Source: Halichondria panicea
Taxonomy: Eukaryota; Porifera; Demospongiae; Suberitida; Halichondriidae
Assembly: GCF_963675165.1 (NCBI RefSeq)
Contig: NC_087383.1
Location: 5,744,839-5,808,838, forward strand
Reading direction: 5' to 3'
Length of the DNA: 64,000 nt
This document shows, one piece after another, positions 13,626-25,599 of the stretch; within the stretch, counting starts at the first letter, position 1, and each line of letters begins with the position of its first letter. The translations under genes were made by a program, and so were the position numbers. Below the pieces are notes generated by a model that saw nothing but the letters and a program-made list of their open reading frames with translations, ran no database searches and was not told where the DNA came from.

Positions 13626-16600
13626 ATGGCGACTGCTGGCGAGGACAGGAACAGTGCCAGTGAAGATGGCTGTCCTGTGGAGAGAGCTCTGATTGCTAAT
13701 GAGATGATGTTGTACAGTGAACAGGATAAGGTATTACCGTCATCGTTCTAATTCCAGTAAAAAAATAATTATTTTTCTAGAAACAATGTAAAAAAAAAAG
13801 ATTTTATATGGTGGTATAATTATAGGTGTTATAAAAGAGGGCGTCCTAACCGAGGCTGGTTCTATAATTAGAACGCTTACGGTATCGATCCCAAAATGAA
13901 ATCATTTTTTGTGATGGTTTTTGCTAGATGGGCGTGGCCCACCTCCAAAAAGGGAGACAGGTTGTAGCCCTACCTAGCATTCGTTCTGCTGCATATTAGC
14001 CCGCCTCTAACCACAAAGCTCTGCTTGCTGCAGAGAAAGGGAGGAGCTGGGAAGCCAACAAAAATGCATCACGTAAAGGATATACAATCTGATTGGTGCA
14101 TATACATTCCTGAATGCAGACTGCTTACGTAGTAAGCAGTCTGCAATCTGATTGGTGCTGCATGTTTTTCTGTAGTAGGCCACGCCCATCTAGGTTTTCG
14201 TATGCAATCATGACCTTGAGGGTTAGCTATATTGTCCATGGATTAATTGTGTATACACAGCTAGCATTGTTTCGCACATGCATAATACTGATTACAACGA
14301 GAGGCTTATATTATTATAAATTATATCTGAGGTCTCTGTTAGTCGGTGTATAATCAGCTAGCTCTCTTGCTAAGTAGATCACGGAGTCATTAATTTCTCT
14401 GCATTTTTATGCATTCATAAATTATTGTCTGTATCTTCTCTAAACTGCTGCAGAGCTGGCAAGACTGCATTCTCTCCTATTTCCCACCTTACTTAACTGT
14501 GGCAAAATTCCAAGAGGTGCAATCAGAGGTGAAAATTACTTTAATTATAGCTCGATGGTTGATCAATGGTTGATCAACAATAAAATTGCAAAAACCTAAA
14601 CTGGTAATGCATAGTATGACGTTGCCAGAATGATCACAAAAGGCTCTTTCGGTTTTTCACTAGCAAAATAATTATTCTAGCAGTCCATATAACAGTTATA
14701 ATTATAATTATGTATTAATGGCGTGCAGATTTTGGAGCTTCAGCTAAAGCATTTGAATGAAAGGTATAGTAGACACTTTCACACTGTAATTATGTTAAAG
14801 TTGTGTCCGCTACTATAATTATAATCATGTTAGTCACAGTGTTCATCACGCTATATAGTTGGTACCATGGCGTTGTCGGTAGAAGAGAAGCCCGACACAT
14901 CTTGTTGGACTTTAATGGTGGGAACTGTTCATTTTTAGTCCGAACGAGTCAGCGACTGGAGGGGAAGTTTTCCATCTCTGTTCTGTGAGTATTTTAAATT
15001 AATTGTTACAGCTGATTTACAGAAAAAAGCTCGAAATACATTATTTTGGGTAGTTTCTTGAGCTTGTTACAGTTTAAGGCCTCATAATTATTACCCGAGG
15101 CGCGCCTGGGCGGCCACGGGTATAGTGGTCATTTGGTTTGTCTTTGTAATTTCTGGGTCTGCTTGCTTTCCTGGATGCCATAGCACTGCATGGATAGCCT
15201 TCACACGATAAGTTAGTTTTAACAGTGGTAGATTTAGATTTTGTTGTCGAATAAAAGCGAGCAAAAACTAAGAAGCTTGAACTTGCACGTTGGCAGCTAG
15301 CTAGCTAACAAACGCGGCCTTTATTCGAGGCACCCTCCGTATTTACAGCTGAAGTGATCCCATACCAAAAACAGTGGAAAAGGGTCACTATACAATAGAA
15401 AGCTAGAATTGTGACTAGTTTTTTGCTCTGTTAGCTGACTCCGGGGATCCTACTCCAGGAGTCATACTTCTCCAGGCTTCTTTGCTGTGATCCTAGTTCA
15501 CTGTGCATGCCTCATGTACCACTAAAATTCTGTTCTCAGCATGCCTCTAGTCTATGGAACGCCAAATAGGTCAAAAATACATCCCACTTCATAGGGGTGT
15601 CTCACACATCTATCGGTTGCTTTGCACACATCCATCTTTACCCACTTGTACACTTTTGACATCTATAGACTACTTGACATCTATCGACTACTTGACATTT
15701 ATCAACTAATTGACATTTATCGACTACTTGACATCTATCGACTACTTGACATCTATCGACTACGTATACTTACATCTATCAACTACTTGACATCTATCCG
15801 TATGATACTACTTGACACTAGTTGGAATCCGCCCAACTATACTTGACACTATCCATGTACATGATCTAGTTGGGCGTGGCCCCACCCATTGTAGCCCCAC
15901 CTCACAGGGCATGGTCCAATTTTAGGTCAGAGTACATGTACCTACGTACCTGTGAGAAGTATAGTATAGTACAGTGCAGTGTAGTAGTAATCTAGTCTAG
16001 TCATGGCTCTTTATGTTAGCTCTGATGAAATGATCGAGTTTCTAACAATATTGGAAGATGGTATAAGGACTATTCAAGTGGAAGATGAACAAGGAACTTC
16101 CAATGTGCACAGTCTACTTCATCAGTGTGAAGACATTCTCGAAGTTGTTGTTTATGCCTCTGACTTGTTTCCAGCTGGGTGTGGAGATGCCATTGTTGAT
16201 GCAGTAACAGAAGTGTATAAGTATATTGAAGTAAATTGCCTAAGAGATAGTCACAGAAGAGGGAGACCTTGTGTGAACGTGTCTGAGACTCAGTTGGAGC
16301 ACCTTTTGTCGTTTGATTTTAGAGTTAGAGATATTGCACACGTGCTTTATGTATCTGAGAGCACTGTCAAGCGAAGAATAATACAGTTTGGATTTGAAAA
16401 CAAATTACAGCGCACAGACATCTCCGAATCTGACTTGGATATTATTACTGCTGATTTTGTTCACCACTTTCCAAACAGTGGACAAAATACTTATGATGGT
16501 TATCTAAGAGGGAAAGGGATAAGAATACAATGATATCGAGTAAGAGAGAGCCTTTCTCGTATTGATGAAACAGGAGTACAAAGACGTCTGAGACGAGCCT

Positions 16601-19600
16601 TACACCGCAGGAGATATAGTGTACCTATGCCTAATAGCTTGTGGCACATAGATGGGCACCACAAATTAATACGCTGGAGAATAGTAGTGCATGGAGGCAT
16701 TGATGGTTTTTCTCGATTACCAATCTATTTAAAAGCGTCTACTAACAACAAATCTGAGACTGTGCTACAGTGTTTTTTGCACGCTGTTTCTTGTTATGGT
16801 TTACCTTCACGTGTGCGGTGTGATAAAGGAGGCGAAAACGTTAAAGTCTCAGAATACATGCTTTCAAATCCTGAACGAGGTCCTGGTAGAGGTAGCTGTA
16901 TTGTAGGGAAAAGTGTCCACAACCAACGGATCGAAAGATTGTGGAGAGACGTATTTGTTGGTTGTCTGTGTATGTTTTACCGGTTGTTCTATGCTCTCGA
17001 AGACAACAGTTTATTAGATCCTACAGATGAAGTGGATATATTTGCATTACACTTCGTGTTTCTTCCACGTATTCAACAACAACTAAATGTTTTCCGCGAG
17101 AGCTATAGCCATCACAGATTGCGAACTGAAGGCAATAGGACACCATACCAGCTTTGGATAGAGGGAATGACCTCACTAACAACAGATGGAGCAGCATTAC
17201 AAGGAGTATTGGATGATTCATCAATTGTAAGTATTAGTGATGTGTTTACCTTCATTAGTTTACGAAGTCTGTGCATGTAGTACGATGTACAAAATGTATT
17301 TGAAACTGGTGGGTCAGAGTACATAAGCATTGTGTTTAATTATTTCCTAACTATTATTACAGGGAGATTATGGAATAGATTGGAACGGCCTCCCTTGTAT
17401 CGAGTCCCAAGATGGGGTTGCAGTCCCAAGCACTAATTGCCCACTGTCTGATGCACAGTTTAGTATGCTTAAAGAAGAGGTGAACCCACTTGCTGTTTGT
17501 GATGACTATGGCATATCGTTGTTTGGTCGCACCAAAGACTTAGTAGCTAGATGTCTGTCTATTTAGAATGATGTAACATAATGATATTGAAAGAATCATG
17601 ATAAAGTATGAAAGTGATACAGGGTGAATAGAACACAAAAAGAGTATATGTTCGAAAGAATCATGATAAAGTATGAAAGTGATACAGGGTTAATAGGTTT
17701 TGTCAAACACAAAAAGAGTATATGTTCATTTTATTGCAGTGCTTTATAGGCAACCAAATCCTCCATGGTTTTTCATACCATATACCATTTTCTTTTTAAA
17801 CTCCTCTGGATTGTTATAATACTTGGAGGGCAGGGTTAGCTCCAACGCACAAGTGGACGACGTGGGAAACACATTGGTATCGTTAAATCTCAGACCCAAA
17901 GAGTTATCAAATCCTATCGGTGGAACAGACTCTGAACCAGTAGTAAAAGAAAGAATGGTCTTAAGACTGACAGAATCCTCCGAGTCACCTACAGTATTAG
18001 CCTAATGATAACAGGCACACTGTAATTATAGTTCATACCTTCAACACATTCACAATCGTACAGAAAATCTACAAACAGCATGTAAGTAGCCTCTTCTTTA
18101 GCAAGATCATTTGAGCCCTTAGGTGAAAAGTGGGTGATTTTGAACATGGCCTTCATGGTCTCTGCAATAATTACAACAAAACTAATTATGGTTACCAGTT
18201 ACACACGACACTTACCAGCAGTCAGAACTTGTGTGTTATTGTGCACAAATAGAGGCCTCATTAGTTCAGGGTACTTCACAATTGCTTCTCCCACACCGTT
18301 CACTTGCAATCCCTCCTTGAGCTGGTTAATCTCTGCTAAAGACTCGAGAAGAGTGTAGTAGAGTTTTAGTGTCTTCACTATCTCAACCTTGTCTGCTTGC
18401 GTCGAGGTAAAAAGTGGCTTGCTGTACCCGGCATTCACAATGGTGTCACATTCATCAAGGATACAATCTTTTAGGTCTTTGTCATCAGCAGCATCATTGA
18501 TCTGCAGGTATAGTGTTGAATTATACACATAATTATATATAATATTATATACCTTCTGAATAAGGATCCGGACGTTAGTATTTGGTACTTCTTCATCAGG
18601 TATGTCAATATCACAGATTTTAACACCACATAAGTATGCGTAGAGACTACTTCCAAAAAAGGAGAAACCACTATCACCCTGAGTGATTCCCATGGTCATC
18701 AATTTTCCTACGAGAAGAAACGTCTCACCCTGTATAAAAAAGTGTATGTCAGCGACTACGCATACACACTTTTACATCAAAATACCTGCAAAGCCAATAA
18801 ATCGTGCCGCACAACCTTACTGTTCTCATGGCCCTCAAACATGGACTGAGCTATCTCTTTCCCCAACAGGCACCAAAACTCCCTGGATGGGCCTCCACCA
18901 TCTTCTGCTTCCTCACTTACAAAGTGAACCTTAATTAGAACATAATGTAGAGTGTTTATACACCATTAATCCTTATTCTAACCGTCAATGTCTTGATGCT
19001 TGTAAATGCAGGCCGCCTTGCAGCTCTGAGTGCATCTACTAACACATGAGTGCGTCGTATTGGGATCTGATGATATTCCTTGAACCGATACTCAGACAGA
19101 AGCTTCAGCAAGCAAGAAAGAGAGCTGACCATCACACTGCACACAGTACAGGTATAAAAAGTGTTATAGTGAAATTTAAAGCTTAAGATTTATGTTGAGT
19201 ATCAGGTTGCTTGCTCTCTGTCAAAGCCTGTTTAAGTAAGGCATCCTCGATCTCCTATAACATTAAATCAATATTGTAACACTAACTTCACTAAAAGGAT
19301 ACTAACCTCCCTAGAATCGGAATCTGAGTCAATCAAAATGGAGTCCTTTGTTGGTTTGACATCTTCATCAGATGAGAAGCTGCTAGAAAACCTAAAAATG
19401 ATGCTAGTGAAATGAAAAGTGTTGAACTGACCTTTTATAGCGGCATCTTTCAACATGATTTCTCAGCTTGCTCACTTTCATTGCTTCACAGCAAAACATG
19501 CACTTCTCCTCAATCTGTCCATTAAACATCAAAAACAATAATAATTTTGCACTTAACACTTTCCTACCTCATCTGCCTCCCACTGCAGGTCTTCAGTTGT

Positions 19601-22600
19601 CAGATCCAAATTCTTCTGTATCGGCCGGAGGTAGAGCCTTCCACCCCCAATAACGGTTTTCAGCGTTTTAACAGATTGTGTTAGTTTCCCTTCTACAAGT
19701 GCTAGGTCTTTTGAGTTGGGTAAACACCTGAGCATTTCAAAACCACCGCAATCACTTAGCTTGGGAAAGGTTCAAACAATAATACTCCGAAATTCTTCCA
19801 TGGAACATGTGTTGATGTTAGAAACTGTTACAGAATTTTCTCCAAGTCCAGCTCCTACCAACAAAATCTTTGAAGAAGCAGTGGCAGGCGCTTTCCACTG
19901 GCAAGTATCACTTAGACAAAAGAGTTTTAAAGTCCATGGCTGAGTGCGTCCTTTTTTTACTTTGGAAGTAGATAGAGAAGTAGATGGTCTAGAGTACGGA
20001 GAAAAATTTTTTCTTTGCTCGAGCCTTGCTTCACTACTGAAACTTTGTCTCACAGATCTCAGCGTATCGATAGCACGACCACAAGCAGATGAGCTTGAGC
20101 CTACATCACCCACACCCACACCTGCAATGTACACAAATCAATTATCAGGAGGTGGACGGGAAACTAATTTGTAAGTTGGAGTGGCCTAAACGAAGTACAG
20201 CTTGCTTACCTACACCTGATGAGTGTCTTGCAGGTTGTTGACTACGAGCATCTCTCTGTTGGCTAGGAGCTTGATTAGCAAGGATGGTGTTCAAAATAGT
20301 TATTCCTTCCTCCAGTTTCTTGACTTGCTCTTCTGACATCGACATTTAGTCTTTTATTCAAGTAGTCGATAGATGTCAAGTAGCTGATAGATGTCAAGTA
20401 GTTGATGGATGTCAACTAGCTGATAGATGTAAGTATACGTAGCAGTAGATGTCAAGTAGTCGATAGATGTCAATTAGTCGATAAATGTCAAGTAGTCGAT
20501 AAATGTCAAGTAGTCAATAGATGTCAAAAGTGTACAAGTGGGTAAAGATCGATGTGTGCAAAGCAACCGATAGATGTGTGAGACACCCCCTTGAAGTGGG
20601 ATGTATTTTTGACCTATTTGGCGTTCCATACTAGTCTGGTTTAGTTTTATTGCTCCTGAGTTGCTGTGCTAGTCAGCTCAGTCATACATCACTAGATGCA
20701 CTGCATTATAATTATCACTCTTCTGGTTTCTTTATAATCATGTCACCAGCCGAGGGTTTGCACTTTAGTGCTCTAGTTATAATAGTACATGTCACGTGAT
20801 TCACCCTCGTACAGGTACGAAGATCGTGTGTACCACATCATGATTCGGAGCACCCCCCACCACAGGACTAGAGTGTTCTACAATGTCGGTTTAGACGGAC
20901 CATTTCATACCTCCCTTTACGACCTCGTTGAGGATTGCAGACAAACAGCACGCATCACAAACAAGTTGTTTACCATTAAACTAGAGAGAGTTGCACCCAA
21001 GGTAACCTGAATTGACTATTGTTCTCACCCTATAAAAGCAGGCCATTTAAACCAAGGGTGATCACTAATAGCATGGTGAATTCAGTGTGAAGGCATAATG
21101 TATAATAGCTTTGGTGTAATTATTAATCTCAAAGAAACGCATGGCCTATAACCTCGATGATTTTCCCAGTTGGTCTGTTTTTATCACAGTTGTGTACCAT
21201 AATTATGAGTTTGTACCCTTGATGTGCTTAGAGGAAATGCTACCTGCACGTGCCCCTAGCTATAACTCTCATGCAGTTACACACCGACTGCTCGTGGCTA
21301 GACAGGGAGACACTACGAACCCATCGTGAGGCAGAGGAATGTTTCAGTGGTGAGGGAAGAGATGGTGCCTTCTTTGTGTACCAGACTGACCCCACGACTG
21401 ACTCCTACAGTATCAGCTACAGGTTTGACTCTTTCCCAATCTCTTCCCCATGTGTTCATTATCCACAACTTTAATAGTTTGTTTTCTATTACCCTCTATT
21501 ATACTCTCAATGATTTAACACAACCTGTGTAGACTAGCAGGTAATTTTTGTGGGGAAAAATATTCATGGTTTGAGGTACATGTACGTGCTCTTAAGCTTA
21601 TAATTATATCTCTTACCTTTCTTCCCCACTATTTCTAACTATATTTCCACTAGCTCTCTCCTCATTAATTTCTTCCTAACTTTAATAGTTTTATGTATTT
21701 TTTTATTCTACTCTCAATTAATTTTTAACAACCTGCTTAATTTTCTATGCAGTGATGTTTATTTGTGGTAATCATCAATCTCAATTCAAAGTTACCTCGT
21801 TGTAAAAACTAGTCCTATAGTGATCATTATTTTGTCTGGAAGTGGTTAGTACCACCATCAACTAGTTAATGTCAAACCTCTTATACGTATGTTCCGTCTG
21901 TTTATGTCAATAGCAAGTTTAAAATTGCTCTTTGCAGAGCTGGAGATCGTGTACAGCACGTTCAGATCCTACCAACAGTTGTTATGAGAGTGAGAGGTTA
22001 CACGTTTGGTACCGTATTCTCTCCAGTGATGTATAAGATTGTTCACTATTACATGGAGAACCCGATACAGGGAAGCACCATTCTTAAATATCCCATGAAA
22101 AATGTGAACGTGAGTTAAAAATACGTGCTTGATTGCATGATGAGTTGATACAAAGCCAAAGAACGTTTTGCGTGCAATTGTACGTTTGTCTTGTCATTAA
22201 CCTACTTCGAAATTCTCTGTGACTATGCTTTACTCAGTCTAACCCCCCCTCCAGCCAGTAGCCCCAGTGTGTGGTATGGCCATGACATCATCTACTTCCC
22301 CACACCTCAAGTTCCCCACTGGAAGCCTCGTGACGAAAGTTCGACCTCACGAAACAGACCCTCAAAGGTGACCATTGTATATTCTTATACTGTGTTGATT
22401 TTATATATCCAACAAGATAACTTCACTAAATGTACAGGTGACATGTGATTATTATCATCCTATGATCATAGAACAAACAAATCTTGCCTTATATCTGTGT
22501 GTCCTTTCTTTGTATAATAATTATAGGAGTATTGGTGAGTACAACGGCAAAGCTGGGAGCTTCCTGACTAGCTGTCTCCGAATACTATCCAGAAATGAAG

Positions 22601-23313
22601 TGGACTACCTCAACACACTGGTGAGAGAGCTAGAGAGCACTTGAAGCATTGTGTTGTAGGAGGTAGTGTTCATATCCAGCCTAGAAAATCTCGTACTTAC
22701 TTAGAAAATCGTGTACTTTCCTAATTAATCATGTACCGTATTATACTAGAATATTTTGCGGGTGAAAAACCTTTGCGAATGAGCCAAATCAGCAGAAAAG
22801 TTGACCCTTTGCGATCCAGCTATAGCATTCTGGCAAGGATTGTGTGTGTATTTACTAGTAATAATGTAGGTTTTGCGGAGTTGCGAATTTATCAACCATC
22901 GCAAAGTTCGCAAATGTTCGATGCTCGCAAAACATTCTAGTAATACGATATAAAAGTTGTCCAATTTGATTGGGCTAGATACTGATAGAATCAAGCTGGT
23001 CTTTTTACTTACTGTCAAGTAGTCAATCAATCAGATTGTGGCTGGCATGATCTAATAACTATAGCATAGTATTTCCATGCACTGTTTTAGATTGATTTTA
23101 TATTGTCTCTTAATGCAGACACCCCATAACGCCCCTTACCCCAAGTGGGGTGATGGACTAATAACATTTCTCAAATCACAGCGTACTTCGTCCGATTCAT
23201 TCAAATTTAATGCACAAAGTAACAAATTTCAAGTCGATTTCAAATCTGATGATAAACAAATAATTCTATCGAGCTCCAAACAAAAGTGCAAGCTTCAGTG
23301 TCAGTCAGAAAAG
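13626..23313 (+). CDS. Tandem SH2-domain protein, interrupted by a transposon in an intron
   Basis: Ten exons with consistent phases: 13626-13730 (ATG), 14454-14528, 14729-14763, 14859-14984, 20815-21001, 21277-21422, 21938-22109, 22255-22367, 22527-22620 and 23119-23313, about 416 codons. Residues 1-71 are acidic and helical. The first SH2 (about 72-176) starts [16 protein letters not shown] and has FLVR, carrying the phosphotyrosine-binding arginine. A second SH2-like domain (about 177-282) starts [19 protein letters not shown] but has FFVYQ where FLVR is expected, so it probably does not bind phosphotyrosine. The C-terminal 130 residues are unrecognised. A possible last exon is 24882-24926 (VASTKQALTSNVGS, stop). 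No kinase domain is seen. The fourth intron holds the 15553-20630 transposon. I cannot name the family. Confidence 0.82.
13924..14193. repeat. MITE with CTAGATGGGCGTGGCC ends
   Basis: Inverted ends CTAGATGGGCGTGGCC and GGCCACGCCCATCTAG in the first intron of the SH2 gene. An inner palindrome GACTGCTTACGTAGTAAGCAGTC-like lies near 14117. The flanks GGTTTTTGC and GGTTTTCGT look like a degenerate 9-bp target duplication. Confidence 0.75.
15553..15800. repeat. Left terminal inverted repeat with 18-bp tandem units
   Basis: After the 38-bp outer end and a GTGTCTCACACATCTATCGG segment, the unit GACATCTATCGACTACTT repeats about seven times with small changes (15656-15800). The right end has the same arrangement in reverse. 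Such subterminal arrays are usually transposase-binding sites. Confidence 0.85.
16003..17566 (+). CDS. Integrase-type DDE transposase
   Basis: Two exons, 16003-17226 and 17363-17566, give 475 codons in one frame, broken by one in-frame TGA at 16531-16533. Residues 85-150 have a basic RRGRP motif and a helix-turn-helix ([18 protein letters not shown]). The catalytic core follows the TGA: first aspartate in [11 protein letters not shown], second in [11 protein letters not shown], and the glutamate in [12 protein letters not shown], the rve-type DDE triad. The stop sits where a CGA arginine codon would be converted by one C-to-T change. The start was chosen as the first ATG after a TATA-like AGTATAGTATAGTAC stretch. 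It would cut and join the element's inverted repeats. Confidence 0.9.
17744..19132 (-). CDS. HECT-type E3 ubiquitin ligase domain protein (transposon-borne)
   Basis: Six exons on the minus strand: 19132-18983, 18929-18786, 18729-18553, 18501-18216, 18161-18039 and 17988-17744, all phases consistent, 374 residues with no internal stop. The N-lobe signature runs [16 protein letters not shown] then [19 protein letters not shown] and [25 protein letters not shown] follows. The C-lobe has [13 protein letters not shown] and the catalytic-cysteine motif [17 protein letters not shown], ending NHGGFGCL, close to the usual HECT end. Its similarity is to the G2E3-like HECT proteins often found in fish and invertebrate genomes. 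HECT enzymes accept ubiquitin on that cysteine and pass it to substrates. ATG 19132 is a convenient start; the gene may instead be the 3' part of one reading frame with 20345-19183. Confidence 0.88.
19183..20345 (-). CDS. Zinc-finger/SIM/UIM-like protein upstream of the HECT gene (transposon-borne)
   Basis: Five minus-strand exons: 20345-20210, 20121-19568, 19514-19432, 19391-19307 and 19254-19183, 309 codons. One in-frame TGA lies at 19774-19772, again a CGA-type site. An N-terminal coiled coil ([19 protein letters not shown]) is followed by a beta-rich region and [17 protein letters not shown]. Then comes a C-x2-C...H-x3-C finger ([20 protein letters not shown]) like UBZ ubiquitin-binding fingers, an ILIDSDSDS stretch that fits a SUMO-interacting motif, and [15 protein letters not shown], which fits the ubiquitin-interacting motif consensus. 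It ends QPDTQHKS with TAA, 51 bp before the HECT ATG. In related animal genes such regions precede HECT in one protein, so the two may be halves of a single gene with a missed junction. Confidence 0.7.
20343..20630. repeat. Right terminal inverted repeat with 18-bp tandem units
   Basis: Reverse complement of the left terminus, including the 18-bp array (about 20360-20525), one or two units longer than at the left. The start codon of the minus-strand zinc-finger gene lies at its inner edge, so its promoter must be within the repeat. Confidence 0.85.
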
Positions 23314-23380
23314 GTACGCTGTTGAGCATAATTATTATTATGAACAGTGAATTGCCATGCATGCACGTGCATAATTTTTA

Positions 23381-23778
23381 CAGTAGACTCTCGCTATTCC
23401 GGCTCTCTGAAGTACGGCCACCTCAATATACCGGCCATTTGGTTTGGCACGGATTGCTAGCTATAATCATTATATATATGTTTACTGCACAAAACTCACC
23501 TTGAAGTACGGCCACTCGCTATTCCGTATACTGGCCAGTGCTGGCTGTCTCAAACTAGGTTTTCATTGTAATTTTATACGTTTATTACGGCCGGATATGA
23601 CGTTTTGGGTGTTGTTTGGCAGATAAAATAGAGAGCAGAATGACTCATTATCCTCGAGACAAGAACCGCAAAATTAGTTGTTAGATTTGAGGTAAGGTCG
23701 TTTTTAAGCCGCAGCTATTTCCTGTAATACAGCCAAGCTGCATGTCCCAAGGGTGACCAGATTAACGAGAGTCTACTG
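23381..23778. repeat. Pogo/Tigger-like MITE with TA target duplication
   Basis: Inverted ends CAGTAGACTCTCG and CGAGAGTCTACTG, flanked by TA on both sides (23379-23380 and 23779-23780). Internal GTACGGCCAC repeats occur. Same superfamily style as 61341-61648. Confidence 0.82.
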
Positions 23779-23817
23779 TATTATTATGCCTCGGTGCGCA
23801 TGCGCAAGCGAGGTGTA

Positions 23818-24963
<1,146 letters not shown>

Positions 24964-25035
<72 letters not shown>
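24964..25035. repeat. (GT)n microsatellite, second tract
   Basis: About 36 uninterrupted GT units. Confidence 0.97.
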
Positions 25036-25037
<2 letters not shown>

Positions 25038-25149
25038 TACTACCCTTTACCAACTTTTACGTGAAAGCTGCGCATGGGCACAAGAGCTAGCTACACTCAG
25101 GAAGGAAGGCTCAGACAAGACACAAAGACACTTGAGGCTACAAGCACGC

Positions 25150-25460
25150 CGTCAGAGCAGCTCAAATGGGGACCTTCTGAGCCTAAGATCACACAGGCAC
25201 GCCTGCAGGAGGTCACAGCAGCTTACTTGCCATGTTTCACTTCCAAGTCTTGTGTTTTTGTGATAATAAACCTGCTAGCTCAACAGGACAAAACAGAGAT
25301 CGATGCCAGTCACTAGGACAGGTCAGAGCAGCTCAGATGGAGAGTTCTGAAGTTGCACAGGCACCTTTAGACAATACAGCACTACGGCAGGTCAGACCAG
25401 CTCAGATGGAAATTTCTGAGGCCACACAGGCACGCTTACAACAGGTCAGAGTAGCTTTAA
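25150..25460 (+). repeat. Degenerate repeats of 54-69 bp, coding-like
   Basis: Units begin near 25155, 25319, 25386 and 25440 with GTCAGAGCAGCTCAGATGGA-like sequence. In one frame the last three read QVRAAQMESSEVAQAPL, QVRPAQMEISEATQARL and QVRVAL, with changes mostly conservative. No gene could be built around them; they could be a relic of a repeat-containing exon. Confidence 0.5.
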
Positions 25461-25599
25461 GGATTGTTTACACTGACAGTATACTATATAGCCTTGTAAC
25501 TTGGGTCCAGCAAAAAGTGATAATATCTCCTTGCTTAGTTTGTACAGCCAGCTCTTTCGTGCTGAACTTTCACTCATAGATATAATTATGTTTCACTCT

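Larger units (their letters stand above)
15553..20630 (+). mobile_element. 5,078-bp DNA transposon carrying transposase and ubiquitin-pathway genes
   Basis: The element is bounded by inverted termini starting TATGGAACGCCAAATAGG and by a perfect 6-bp direct repeat CTAGTC at 15547-15552 and 20631-20636. Terminal inverted repeats reach about 250-290 bp and contain tandem 18-bp units. Inside are a plus-strand DDE transposase (16003-17566) and, converging on it, minus-strand genes at 19132-17744 (HECT) and 20345-19183 (zinc finger, SIM, UIM). The 6-bp duplication and retroviral-integrase-like transposase resemble what I recall of the IS3EU group of eukaryotic transposons, but that placement needs a search. 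Two in-frame TGA codons suggest this copy is no longer autonomous. It sits in an intron of the tandem-SH2 gene. Confidence 0.93.

Noticed and set aside
16627..17280. Separate gene starting at ATG 16627
   Set aside because: It is in the same frame as the upstream transposase part and separated only by one TGA; it is the catalytic half of the same transposase.
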